A stretch of DNA of 64,000 nucleotides from Hevea brasiliensis (taxonomy: Eukaryota > Streptophyta > Magnoliopsida > Malpighiales > Euphorbiaceae): assembly GCF_030052815.1 (NCBI RefSeq), contig NC_079505.1:63857309-63921308 (forward strand). Direction: 5' to 3'. How positions within the stretch are numbered: the first letter of the stretch is position 1; the number at the start of each line of letters is the position of its first letter. The notes below the pieces were generated by a model. The model was not told where the DNA came from. It ran no database searches and saw only the letters and a list, made by a program, of their open reading frames with translations. Shown in pieces: positions 43,507 through 55,245 of the stretch. Both the position numbers and the translations under genes were made by a program.

Positions 43507-45480
43507 ATGCCAACGAGTTTTGATGAATTGAAGAAATGTTTGGTGAAGCTCAGTTCGACTTTACCTACTCCGGGTAAAGAATACACAGTATATAGTGATG
43601 CTTCTCACAATGGGTTAGGCTGTGTATTGATGCAAGATCGAAATGTCATTGCCTATGCATCACGCCAGCTAAAACTGCATGAGAGGAACTATCCAACACA
43701 TGATTTGGAGCTTACAGCTATTGTGTTTGCTCTTAAGATCTGGAGACACTATTTGTATGGGGAAAAGTGTTACATCTATACAGATCATAAGAGTTTGAAG
43801 TATTTGGGCACTCAGAAAGAGTTGAATTTGAGACAGAGGAGATAGTTAGAGTTGATAAAAGACTATGATTGTTTGATAGACTATCAGCCAGGGAAAGCTA
43901 ATGTTGTGGCTGATGCCTTAAGTCACAAGACTATGGCAAGTCTACGGGTTGCTCCTTTGTCTTTGGTACATGAGTTGAGATCATTGCATGCCAGCTTAGA
44001 AATTAATGATGATGGGCAGACAGCAGTTGCATGGCATGTACAGCCAGTGTTAATTGATCAGATTAGAATGGCTGCTCAGAATGATCAGAAGTATCAGAAG
44101 CTGTTGGAAAAAGTCCGGCAGGGCAAGAAACCAGAATTCTTAATCAGAGATAATGGTCTACTGCAACACCAGGGCAGAATATGTGTTCCTAATGATGTTG
44201 AATTGAGGAAGATCATTTTGAAGGAAGCACATGAGTCTCCTTTTGCCATGCACTCTGGTGGTACAAAAATGTATAGAGGGCTAAAGGAGCATTACTGGTG
44301 GATGGGTATGAAAAGAGATGTGGTAGAGTTTATTTCTAAATGCCTAACTTGTCAGCAAGTAAAGGCAGAGCATCAAGTACCCGCTGGGTTGTTACATCCA
44401 CTACCAGTACCAGAGTGGAAATGGGAGAGAGTAACGATGGATTTTGTGATGGGACTTCCGAGGACACAGAAGAGTCATGATGCAGTTTGGGTCATTGTTG
44501 ACAGACTGACTAAATCTGCTCATTTTCTGCCAGTTCGGATGGACTACAATTTAGAAAGATTGGCCAAGTTATACATTGATGAGATTATGAGACTGCATTG
44601 AGTGCCAGTATCCATCGTGTCAGACAGAGATCCTAGGTTCACTTCTAGATTCTGGGGTAGTCTTCAGAGAGCCCTAGGAACTAGATTGAACTTCAATACT
44701 ACATTCCACCCACAGACAGATGGCCAGTCTGAGAGGGTAATTCAGATTCTGGAGGACATGCTACGGGCTTGTGTGATTGAATTTAAGGGCAATTGGGATA
44801 CACACTTGCCTTTGATTGAGTTTGCTTATAACAATAGCTACCAATCAAGCATTGGAATGCCTCCATATGAAGCTTTGTATGGCAGAAAATGTAGAACCCC
44901 ATTGTGTTGGGATGACGTGGGTGAAAGAAAGATGATTGGACCCGAAATTGTTCAGCAAACTGAGGAGAAGATCAGGGTGATCCGAGATCGACTTAAGACT
45001 GCATCGGACCGTCAGAAGTCCTACATTGATTTGAAAAGAAGGGATATTGAGTATGCAGTGGGTGAGAAAGTATTCCTTAAGGTTTCTCCTTGGAAGAGAA
45101 TTATGAGATTCGGCAGAAAGGGGAAACTGAGTCCTTGTTTTATTGGGCCATATGAGGTTCTGGAAAGAGTGGGTCCTTTGGCATATCGGTTGGCACTACC
45201 TCCAGAGTTGGAAAAGATACATAATGTCTTCCATGTATCTATGTTGAGGAGGTATCGATCAGACCCATCTCATGTACTACCAGTAGAGGAAATTGAAGTA
45301 AATCCAGACCTCACATATGAAGAAGAACCCATAGAAATTCTAGCTTATGAGGTGAAGCAGCTACGAAACAAGTAGATACCGTTGGTAAAAGTGCTGTGGA
45401 ACCATCACTCGGGCCAGGAGGCTACTTGGAAACAAGAAGAGGACATGAGGAGACAGCACCCACAGCTGTTCAGAGATTGA
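43507..45480 (+). pseudogene. Y RNase H, integrase and chromodomain, three stops
   Basis: One frame with stops at 43843, 44599 and 45373; the natural end is TGA 45478-45480. RNase [48 protein letters not shown]. Integrase: HHCC finger (CLTCQQVKAEH), catalytic Asp codons at 44440-44442 and 44623-44625 and Glu at 44731-44733 (DD35E), then YRLALPPELEKIHNVFHVSM. Chromodomain: YEEEPIEILAYEVKQLRNK, stop, IPLVKVLWNHHSGQEATW. Chromodomains are thought to guide integration to heterochromatin. Catalytic residues are intact despite the stops. Confidence 0.9.
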
Positions 45481-45510
45481 TACCAGGTAAAATTTCAAGA
45501 CGAAATTTAT

Positions 45511-45526
45511 TTAAGGGGGGGAGAAT
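45511..45526 (+). other. Y polypurine tract
   Basis: TTAAGGGGGGGAGAAT directly before the 3' LTR. Confidence 0.9.
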
Positions 45527-48500
45527 TGTAACACCCCTGTTTGCATAGCCTGGTAGATTTCACTGTTCCGGTGACCAGTGTCAGTCCGAACAATTAAGGG
45601 ATTAGAACCACACTTAAGATAACTAGATAAACCATAAACACAAATAATTAGTAATGTTCAATTAGTTAAGTATAAACAAGAAAAACAGAACATAAGAAGT
45701 TAAACTAGCCGAGAGTCACAGCGATGGGTGACCTTCTCGGGAATGACTGCGAAGTCATTTTAAACTCAAATTTCGAACCGTAAAAAGTGACGTTGCGGTC
45801 CTTAGGATTCTTATGAACACAGTGGAAAAGAGAAAATCACGAAAAAGAACTATTAAGCCAGTCAAATAATTAGGTCAGAGAGCCGGAAGAAATATGAAAT
45901 TATTTTCAAATCGGGATGAACCGGCGAGGGGCAATTTGATCAATTGACCCCAAGAGCTGACTCCCGACCTAACTGTCAAATAAAATCGGAGAAAAGAAAA
46001 TTTCAGAATTGAGAATTAAATTAAAGAACTAATAGAAAAATTAAAAAAAAGAGAGAAAAATGAAAAAGTAAAAAGGGTGATGACATCATGCATGACATCA
46101 TGCATGATGCCATAAAAGGTATAATTAATAAATTAATTAATTAGGTTTTTGTGGTCTTCCATAAGCAAAATTGATAAAACAAAAAAAAAAGAAAAATCTC
46201 TTCTTCTTCTCCTTGGTGCCGCCCCACTCCCTCCTTCATTTCACCATTGCTAATCCTCTATTAAAGCTTGCACTTGAGCTTTAATTCCTCCACTCAACCT
46301 TAATAACTCCCCTAAAAACCTCACTAGACCTTGCAATCTCAACTTAAGAACAAGAAAGAAAGAAAGAAGGAGAACAATTGAAGATTTGGTGTTTAAGTTA
46401 AGGTTAGTATGTTAACTTGTCATTTTTCCATTTTAAATGCATATGTGATGGTTGAAATGAGCTTAGAATTAATGAAATGAAATGAAAATATGGGGGAAGG
46501 ACCATTATTGAATTTTTGGCCAGCTTGAAGGGGACCATGATTTGCATGAATTTAATGGGTTTGAATGAGTTATGGACCTCCCTTAGTTGAATGATTATAG
46601 TTGGGAACTTTGAAATTGCTAATGGTAATTAAGTAGTGAGATTAGGGTTTGGAGGCCTAGGGTTTTGAGGCAAATTTTGGAGAAATGCATAAATGATGAC
46701 CTTGACCTATTGTGAAGTGAAAAATGGTCAATAATGACCAAAAGAGATGTGTGGGAATTGTTAGAATGGAAGTCAAATTCGTAGGGTAAATGGTCATGCT
46801 GCTGGCAGCATGACCAAGCCAACTTTGAAGGACCAAAACGGAAATTTTACAAGTCCAATTGATATGCCACCAATTGGGGATGAAAATAGACATAAAATGA
46901 CACAATTTTCATTGAGGAACCATGCCCAAAAACTGACCAAAACCTAGTGAACCAATTGACCAAAGTTGGTTAAGAGCAGTCTGCCACTGCACAAACTGAC
47001 TAAATGAACAGTATTTGTTCATTTGGTCATAACTCGAGCTAGGAAGGTCAAAATGACCTGAAATTTTACCAGTAATTAGATAAGATATAGATCTAAAACT
47101 TTCATGAGGAACACCAACCCAAATTATGCCATTAACCTAATCAAATTATTGAGCAAAGTTGAGTTACTTAACCTGCAAAACTGTAGAATTGCCATTTGAA
47201 CAGTAAAGTTTCAATCGCTATAACTCTCTCTAGAAAACTCCGATTTAGGTGAATCTTGAACCGATGGAAACCCAAGACATAGTAGAACATTTCTTATGAA
47301 GGAAATTAGACCAAATTATGGACTTAACTTGATCAAATTATTGAACGAAGTTGGATCAAAAATCTGCCAGAACCAAAATCTGTAGCATGAACAGTGCACG
47401 TGAACAGTAACTGTATTTTGGCTATAACTTGAGCTACAAAACTCCAATTGGGGTGATTCAAAAAGGAGAATAAACTTAAGACAATGGGAAACATTTTCTA
47501 TGAAGATAGTTTTGCCAAATTCCAACAATAAAGTGACCAATGGAACAGTGCAACTTAGGACTCCAAAACTAAAATTTACCAAATTTGCCTAAAAGACTTA
47601 GGATTTGAGTAAACAACCAAAACCAACAAGTTTAGTGACCAAAATGTGGTATGTGGGTGAAGTTGGAGTTCCCATACCTATTAAGCCTTAGAAAGTCAAC
47701 TATTTGACTTGAATAGTGTAGTGAATAGTAACCCGAAACACAAAAATTTCGAGAACGTCGAATTTAACATGTTAGAACTAGGTAAATGTGAAGCTAAATT
47801 TATTTTGGATTTATGTTAAGTTCTAGTACTGAAACATTGTAAAATTGTGTGTTTCAGTTGAAAAGAATACCGGGAAAAAACCCGAGGAACAGAGTCAAGG
47901 CCAAGAGGCGACTCGCTTGAGGTTTGTGCACAACGTATACTTTTTATAATTATCTTCTGCATACTGTTTTGAACAATGTGAAATATTGAATTATGGCATT
48001 CTTATGATGTTTGATTTGAATTGTGAAAGTTATTGTGTATATTTGAAATGACAATGTTTAGCAAATTGTTAAGATAAGTTTTGAAACCACAGTGTCATGA
48101 CCATATATTTGAACACCTCACTAGCACGACTAGTGGGGGTAATTAGTTTCGAATTTTGATTCCTTCTCTGGAGAAGTGTTGAGGTGTGCCAGTAGAAGAG
48201 GATGTGAATGGATATCCATATATTTGAGCTAGCTAGCCTTGTGATGTGATTTCTCTTTAGCCTCTGGCTATTGAGATTCTATTTGTTTCGAATGGCATGA
48301 TCTAACTGTGGGTTTTAAGAAATGTGTTTTGATACTTTGAAATGAACTTGGTTTGCATTTAAAATCTCACAATGCATGATTTGTACTTAATTCTCATGTT
48401 CAGCCAAATTTTTGAATAAATGTGATTTAAGTTTTGCATAAAGATTATTTTAATATGTTGTGCACCACTGAGTCCTAGTACTCAGTGATAGCTTCTTTTG

Positions 48501-49197
48501 CTGTCGCAGATACAGAGACTAGAGGAGCAACAGACTGAGCTACTGAGGTGTGAGGAGCTATCAGCTTAAAGTCTTCGGGTATAATTTATACCCTAACTGT
48601 AAATATTTCTTTTGATGTATATATTGCACATAAATGTATAGACATGTAAAAATGGGTCTTGAGCAGTTTGTATAAAATTTGTATAAAGTTGTAATATATA
48701 TTGTAGTTTGAAATTCTCTTAATGTAAATTTTGTAATGATGTATATAAATTGTTTTGTTTCTAATGAAATATGAATGAAACTATTTTATTTAATTTAAAT
48801 GAAATGTATTGCTAGTATGCTGAGGATTACTGAATTTTGAACTTGAGAAAAAATTGATTGAGTTTGATTGTGAAATCGAAGTAGTGGTTGAGAAAAACTT
48901 TTAGAAGTGCTTTTTACAGGTATTTAAAGAACTGGTTTCTCAAAATACAGACAGAACTCTGTCAAAATTTTTATAAAATTCGCGGAAAACTAAAATGGAC
49001 CAAAAATATTAATTAGATTTACTTTTAATCATATGTTTTAAATACCTATTAGAAAATGCTCACCACTTGTCAAAAGTAAGAAAATTGTTTAAAATCCCTT
49101 GTGGGGTACTTAATGAGTTATCGGTAGGTGAAGTTCGGTAGTTCATTAGGTATTCTACGGGATCATGTTATGCCTTACAGAGGGGTAAGGTGTGACA
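45527..49197 (+). repeat. Y 3' LTR (3,671 bp)
   Basis: Colinear with the 5' LTR and ends GGTAAGGTGTGACA before the GAGAG duplicate. It has the 5S-like module at 45698-45743 and a hairpin with one mismatch at 47000-47026. In the divergent patches it agrees better with related LTRs (for example GTGAACAGTAACT, also in V). Confidence 0.95.
45698..45743 (+). other. 5S rRNA-like module, Y 3' LTR
   Basis: AGTTAAACTAGCCGAGAGTC followed by GCGATGGGTGACCTTCTCGG. Second copy of the module at 37149. Confidence 0.55.
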
Positions 49198-50799
49198 GAG
49201 AGAGGAAACCAAGTTGCTGTCTACTTGAGGAAGAAGAAGGGAAAATTAAAATTTTATTAATTTTACATCTTCTTATCACTTAAATAGCATAGGACAAAAT
49301 CATTTAAATGCCTTGCCACATGTCAACTTATAATTTAATCTTGCTTTATACTTGTCTTAATCTCATCAAGATAAGTGTCAAGCTTTAATTAAATCATCAA
49401 AAGGTAGTCTTCCATCATGGGAAGACAAATGGCATGCATATGTGAGTGATACATGTCACCATCTCATGGTGCCATGTGTCAACATGTAAAATGACCATTT
49501 TGCCCTTATATGTAATTTTGAGTTCTCAACCAAAAATTGTAATTTTTTCCTTAAATTAATTTATATCAAATATAAATTAATTAATTAATTAATCTCCATT
49601 AATTAATTTCACCATTTTATTTATATTATACATCCAACAACCTAGATTCGATTTCAGGTCATGCTAGGAACTTTGCAATCTTATTACAAACCAAACCTAT
49701 TTAATTAATTAATTAAACTCTTTAATTAATCAATTAAATCATAATTTATTTAGTGAATAACTTGTGTAGGTGTGTGACTTACTAGGCTCATTACTAATTG
49801 GTAATGAAAAATGATATTAACTCTTAATATCATTAGAACTCTTTCTTAGCGTAAATGATTTCTCTAAATCATTTTAGACATTTCATAGACCATGGTTGAC
49901 ACCTAGCATAGCATGCCATGGCCACCCAATTAGTAATAAGGAAAACCTTAAATATGAACCTTTAATTATATTTTACCATGCACTAAAATCTCTCCGTTAT
50001 AAAATCCCAATTCTAGTTGGAGTCATGGTTAATGTCAAACTCCATTTGTTATGAATATTATGTTCTCTTTTAATTCTAGTTCTTGATTAATCAAACTTTC
50101 TTGTCAAAAACTCTTTTTTGGCTAAGTCTATCTGTCCTGGCTAGGAACTTAAATCATCAAGAATAATTAAATGTACATAGGATTTCATCCCTATTTATTT
50201 AGGGTAATGGATCCCATCTTGATTAACACCTATCTCCATATATAACTAGTAGGAGCTAACACATGCCCATATACCCATACACAGTACGAGTATGAAAGTA
50301 GTATCAAACTCAAACTACCTATATATAAGATAACTGTGTTATTTCAGGTATAGGGATTACATGCACTAATATGATATTTATGACAATGCATTGATAAGAG
50401 TAAACTCCATGTGCTTGTCATAATCGTTACTGGTTTGGCTTATTTATCGTATAAGTGCCTATCATGTTTGTTATATGGCATGAGACTCGCCACTCTAACT
50501 TATTAGCATCTCATACTAATACTTTAGGAACTAACATGAATAATAATCTTATTGGATAAGTCATGTCCTTTGTGAAGTTTCCTCGATTGTGAACCAATTT
50601 ATGATACTTTGTGCTAGAAAAACTGTCACTCATATTCTTCACATCTTAAGAATAGAATTTCTAATAAAATATGAATGGACCCTTTCCATTACAGATAAAT
50701 AAATTATGTAAATAGAAAATAACAATTGTCTTTTATTAATTAAATATATACAAGATACATACAAAATGATATGCTCTAGGGTATACTACTAACACTTTA

Positions 50800-51461
50800 A
50801 TCAGCTAGTGCAACTTCCTTTAAGATGGGCCATCTTTTTATCAATATGTGAGCCAAACTGCCAAATGATTTCTGACTAAGGGCATTTGTAATAACATTTT
50901 CCTTTCCTGGATGGTATTGGATTATATAGTCATAATCAATAAGTAGTTTTACCTATCTTCTCTGTCTGAGATTTAGCTTTTTCCACTTGAAGATGTATTG
51001 GAGACTCTTCTGATCCGTGAAGATCTCGCATTTTACTCCATAAAGATAATGTTTCCACATCTTTAGAACAAAAACTATGATTGCTATTTCTAAGTTATGG
51101 GATAATTAGCTCATGCTTCTTTAATAGTCTTAAAGCATAAGGTATTACTCTTCCCTTCTACATGAGAACACATCCCAAACCCACTTTAGAGGCATTATAG
51201 TAGACAGTGAAATTTTATTGCCTATACGCAGAGCCAGTATTGGTGCTACAATCAGATACTCCTTAAGCTTTTGAAAGTTCTCCTCACATTCATCACTCCA
51301 TTCAAACTTCCTATTCTTTTGAGTTAACCTAGTCATTGGAGCAGCTATCTTGGTGAAATCAGGTACAAATCTCTTATAATAGCTAGCCAAACCTAGGAAA
51401 CTCTTAATCTTTATCACTATGGTTGGCCTTAGCTAATCTGCCACTGCTTCTACCTTCTGAA
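50800..51461 (-). pseudogene. X reverse transcriptase C-terminus and RNase H, decayed
   Basis: 51461-51145 encodes QKVEAVAD, stop, then IKSFLGLASYYKRFVPDFTK, MTRLTQKNRKFEWSDECEENF and KLKEYLIVAPILAL, the RT connection region. 51145-50800 is degenerate RNase H sequence with several stops. It continues the integrase of the same element across solo LTR W: the 5-bp duplicate CTTTA at 36489-36493 and 50795-50799 marks the interruption. At 51462 the frame is cut by the truncated LTR of Z. Confidence 0.8.
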
Positions 51462-54400
51462 GAAGATTAGAACCCTGTTTAAGACACCTAGAAAAGCCCT
51501 GAATGGAAATAAATAGTGAGTACCAGATAGTGAAGTATAAATAAGAAAAACAAAGCATAAAAGGTTAAATGAGCCGGGGGTCACAACGATGGTTGACCTT
51601 ACAGGGAAGTGACTGCGAGGTCAATTGTAATCCTAATTTTGAATGGGAAATTGTGACACCGCAGTCCTAAGGACTATGGCGAAGCTAGTGGAAAAGAGAA
51701 AATCATAGAAAAGAGTTGATAAGTAGGTCAAATAATTAGGTCAGAGTTCCGGAAGAAATACTGAATTATTTGCAAACCGGATCAAACTGGTGAGGGACAA
51801 ATTGGTCAATTCAACCCTAGAGGTGACTCAGGACCTAACTATCCTAAAAAATATGAGAAATGAAAATTTTGAAATATAGAATTAAATTAAAGAGGTATGA
51901 AAATATAAAAGAAAAAGAAAAGAAAAGTAAAATTTGATTAATGACATCACAAGGATGACATAAGCAATAACCTCAAAAATGAATTTCATTTAATTATTTT
52001 TTTACCAATTCAATTATGGGCATAAAATAAAATTAAAAAGTTATTTTTTTTACTTCTCTTCTTCTTGGTGCCGTGGTCTTCTTCTTCTCCCAACTCTCTC
52101 TCTCTCTAAAACTCCATGGAAGCTTAATTTTAAGATTCATAAACCCCAAAAATTCCCATAAATTCTCCACTTGTTTTTTATTAAACCTTGCTCTTGCAAC
52201 TTAAGAAGGAGGTTAAAGAAGGAATTGTGAAGGGAAGTGGAGAAAATTGAAGAATTAGAATTCAAAGAAGAGGTTAGTAGTGAAATTCAATTTCACTCTT
52301 TAAATTTATGTTTATGTAGTTAAATTAACTTAGAAATTGTGAAAAATTCAAACAAATCAAACTTATTAGACTCTTTGGGGATTTCAGCCAGCACATAGGG
52401 AATTAGGGTTTGCTTGAGTTTGATGAATTTAATATGGTAATTAAGTTGAATTAAGTGTATAAAAGATGATTGTGCACTTTAATTGTACTAATTGAGCCAT
52501 TTGCAAAAATTAGGGTTCTTGAGTTCATGAAATTGGGAAAAAAATTGGAAGAAATGGTCAATTGTGACTAATTGAGATGTGTTGGAGTGATTAGAAGTGC
52601 AATGCAATTCGGATTGGAGAAGGGTCAAATTTAGGCAGTATGACCAAGGTCCTTTTCAGGGACCAAAACTGTAATTCTGCCACCCCAATTGGTGTGAGCC
52701 CAATTGGATATGAAATTAGACACATAATTCCACAATTTTTGTGTGGAAACCATGCCCAAAAAATGACATTAAGATGGTGAACAATTAGGTCAAATTCGGG
52801 TAATGTGCACTGCCACTATACCAGATTGACCAAAAGAACAGTGTTTGTTCATTTGGCCATAACTTGGTGAAGGAAGGTCCAAATGACCTGAATTTTATAC
52901 CAATGAAAAGCTGAGACATAGCAATACAACTTTTATGAAGAATACAAATCCAAATTCTGATCATAAACCATCCAAAAAGTGAGCTGCAATCAGCACACCA
53001 AAACTGCCAGAACCAAGAAAGTGCCCAGAATTCTGGGTTTGAACTAATCCGGCCAGCCTTAGAAAAATGACCATATCTTGGGCTAAAAAACTCCAAATGG
53101 AATGATTCAAAAAGGGAATTAAAGATAAGACAATAAAAAACAACTTTGATGAAGGACACTTAGCCAAATTCCCGCAGTAACTAGACTAATGGAATAGTGC
53201 AAAGCAGGGCATCAAAACTGAAAAATGGTAATTTCTCTTAGGAGAGTTAGAAATTAAAATGGCAACTATTACCAACAAATGAGACACTCAAAACGTGGTA
53301 TGTGGGTGTATTTGGAATCCACATACCTATTAAGCATGAGAAAGTCAATATTTTGACTTGAATAGTGCTATAAAAAGTAACCCCAAAATGCAAACTTCAA
53401 AGAACATTATTTTAAGCAAATTAAGGCTAGAATTAAGTAGGTGTGAATTTATTTATTGGATTAATTATGAGATATGATACTGAAACACTGTAAATTGTGT
53501 GTTTCAATTGAAAAGGACGTTGAGAAGCCAAAGGAACATTGAGTTAAGGCCTAGAGGCGACTCAAATCAAGTCTGTGCACAATAACTCTCAATTATTATT
53601 TCCACCTTGAAAACTTGATTTATTATGTATTGTAAATGTATTGTGTTAATTATGAATTCTGAGAACTATTGTGTTGCTACTTTGTGAATGAAAATATGAC
53701 TTTGGAAATTGAGTGTATTTTGCATGCAATATTTGAATAAATTGTTTTGAATTGATTTCCGACTCACACTTAGCATGACAGTACCATATTATTCCTCTTC
53801 CATTTATGGGGCTGAGATCGATTATTTTTCCTCCCTCTCTGGCTTACCAGTTGAGGTCGAGATCGGATGAGTACTCATTAGCTAGCTAGCCACCTCCGTC
53901 ACTGATGTCGATTAGTGAGGTTGTAGATTGCTTTGTCGAGGTGTACAACACGGCATTGATCGAAAATTTTGTGTCATGACTTAAGTTGTGTATGAATTGG
54001 CAATACTGTGTTTATTAAATTATTTGACAAAATTGTGTTATAAATGTGATTTGAAAATTGTGAAATGTGCTTGTGTAATGTTTAAATTATGATTTGACAA
54101 TGGATGGTTTATGTTTAGCTTTTAAATTTTATTGTGCACCACTGAGTAAATTATACTCAGTGATAGCTTATTTTGATATAGCACATAAAGGAAAGGAAAA
54201 AGCAGCAGAGTGAGCTGCTGAATTGATAAGGACCGCATTGACTTTTTGGTACGGGTATTATTTATACCCTTGTAGTTTATTTTGATGTAAATATCGTACT
54301 GTCATATGTATTAATGTAAATTGAGCAGTTATACAGTAAACTTGCAATAATATTATTTTTGAAATTGTTGTCTGTAAATTTAACTTGTGAATGTAAATTA

Positions 54401-54840
54401 ACTATTTCAAATGCAATGTTGATGAGTTTATTTAATTGTTTTGAAAATATTGTGAATTGAGAATTTTGAATTGCATTTGTGTTGATTGCGTTGATTAGTG
54501 GATTTGAGTTGCAATGGAGGTTGAGATTTGTGAAGTGATTTATTGGAAGTACTTTTTTACAGGTTTAAAATTTTAGTTTTTCTCAATTACAGACGGCACT
54601 CTGCCGAAAATTTTACAAAATTTGATGAAAGATAAAAGTTATCAAAATTTTTACCTAGTCTTTAAAATGAAATTAAAAGTTTTTAATACCTGTTAAAAGT
54701 GCTCACCACCTTCAAAAGAAATAAAATTTTTACAAAATCCCTTGTGGTGTATTTAATGGGTTATCGATAGGCGAAGTTCGGTAATTTATTAAGTATACTA
54801 CGGGATCATGTTATGCCTTACGAAGGGGTAAGGTGTGACA
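51462..54840 (+). repeat. Z 5' LTR, lacking its first 71 bp
   Basis: Homology to the 3' LTR starts at GAAGATTAGAACC, which is position 72 of that LTR. It ends GGTAAGGTGTGACA. A degenerate 5S-like module lies at 51563-51610, the hairpin at 52830-52856. A 54180-54240 segment resembles the Y LTR near 48500. No coding region seen. Confidence 0.9.
51563..51610 (+). other. 5S rRNA-like module, Z 5' LTR (degenerate)
   Basis: GGTTAAATGAGCC, CGATGGTTGACCTTACAGGG then AAGT; one base off in the C box compared with 60559-60606. Confidence 0.45.
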
Positions 54841-54848
54841 TGTTTTAG

Positions 54849-54860
54849 TGGTATCAGAGC
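54849..54860 (+). other. Z primer binding site (tRNA-Met)
   Basis: TGGTATCAGAGC eight bases after the LTR, same geometry as in Y. Confidence 0.95.
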
Positions 54861-55245
54861 ATGGTTTTGAAATGATTTTTTATTATGATTATGATTATTT
54901 CTTTTGATAAGTACAACTGCTCAAGTGTCCTAAATTGATACATATGACATATTTACATCATGAATGTGAACTAACGGAGGTCAATCTCCTTATGTTTGTT
55001 ATCAGGGAGTAGAAAATTATTGGAATCGGAATGGAAGAAGGAGATCATTACGTGGAACAATCTGTCGAGGCTGAGGCACAAGGGGAAGCCCCAGCACTCC
55101 AGAATGTGAGTGGGTCAGCCACTCTAGCTCCTCCTCAAGTATCGCAGTTTCCTGCTTAGTTTGCACAACAGATGGCTGCATTGTTTCAGCAAATGGCTGG
55201 GAACTTGCCAACACCAGCATAGACACAAACCCCTGCAACACAACC

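Larger units (their letters stand above)
36977..49197 (+). mobile_element. Element Y: full-length Tekay-like chromovirus, 12.2 kb
   Basis: Order: LTR (36977-40652), tRNA-Met primer site, gag, protease, RT, RNase H, integrase, chromodomain, polypurine tract, LTR (45527-49197). The target duplicate is GAGAG (36972-36976 and 49198-49202). Pol has six stops and a frameshift, so it is inactive. Domain order with a C-terminal chromodomain places it in the chromoviruses, probably Tekay. Confidence 0.95.
36494..50794 (-). repeat. Solo LTR W (copia-like), split by element Y
   Basis: W is at 36494-36976 and 49203-50794, about 2.07 kb after removing Y. Plus-strand ends are TGAAGGCATG and TACTACTAACA. 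The target duplicate CTTTA (36489-36493 and 50795-50799) is perfect, and the X pol frame continues across it. The minus-strand start TGTTAGTAGTATACCCTAGA looks copia-like (inference). A GA-microsatellite at 36962-36976 was the target of Y. No gene seen in either part. Confidence 0.8.
14752..51461 (-). mobile_element. Element X: decayed Tekay-like chromovirus (Ty3-gypsy), multiply interrupted
   Basis: Minus-strand pieces, right to left: RT/RNase H (51461-50800), integrase with chromodomain (36493-35025), polypurine tract (34932-34923) and 3' LTR (34922-14752). Insertions inside it are solo LTR W with Y (36494-50794), two Athila-type solo LTRs, and Cassandra with Athila. Its right side is cut by Z at 51462. 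AAAGT at 14747-14751 is the expected target duplicate. Stops and frameshifts are frequent in every domain, so it is old and inactive. Confidence 0.8.
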
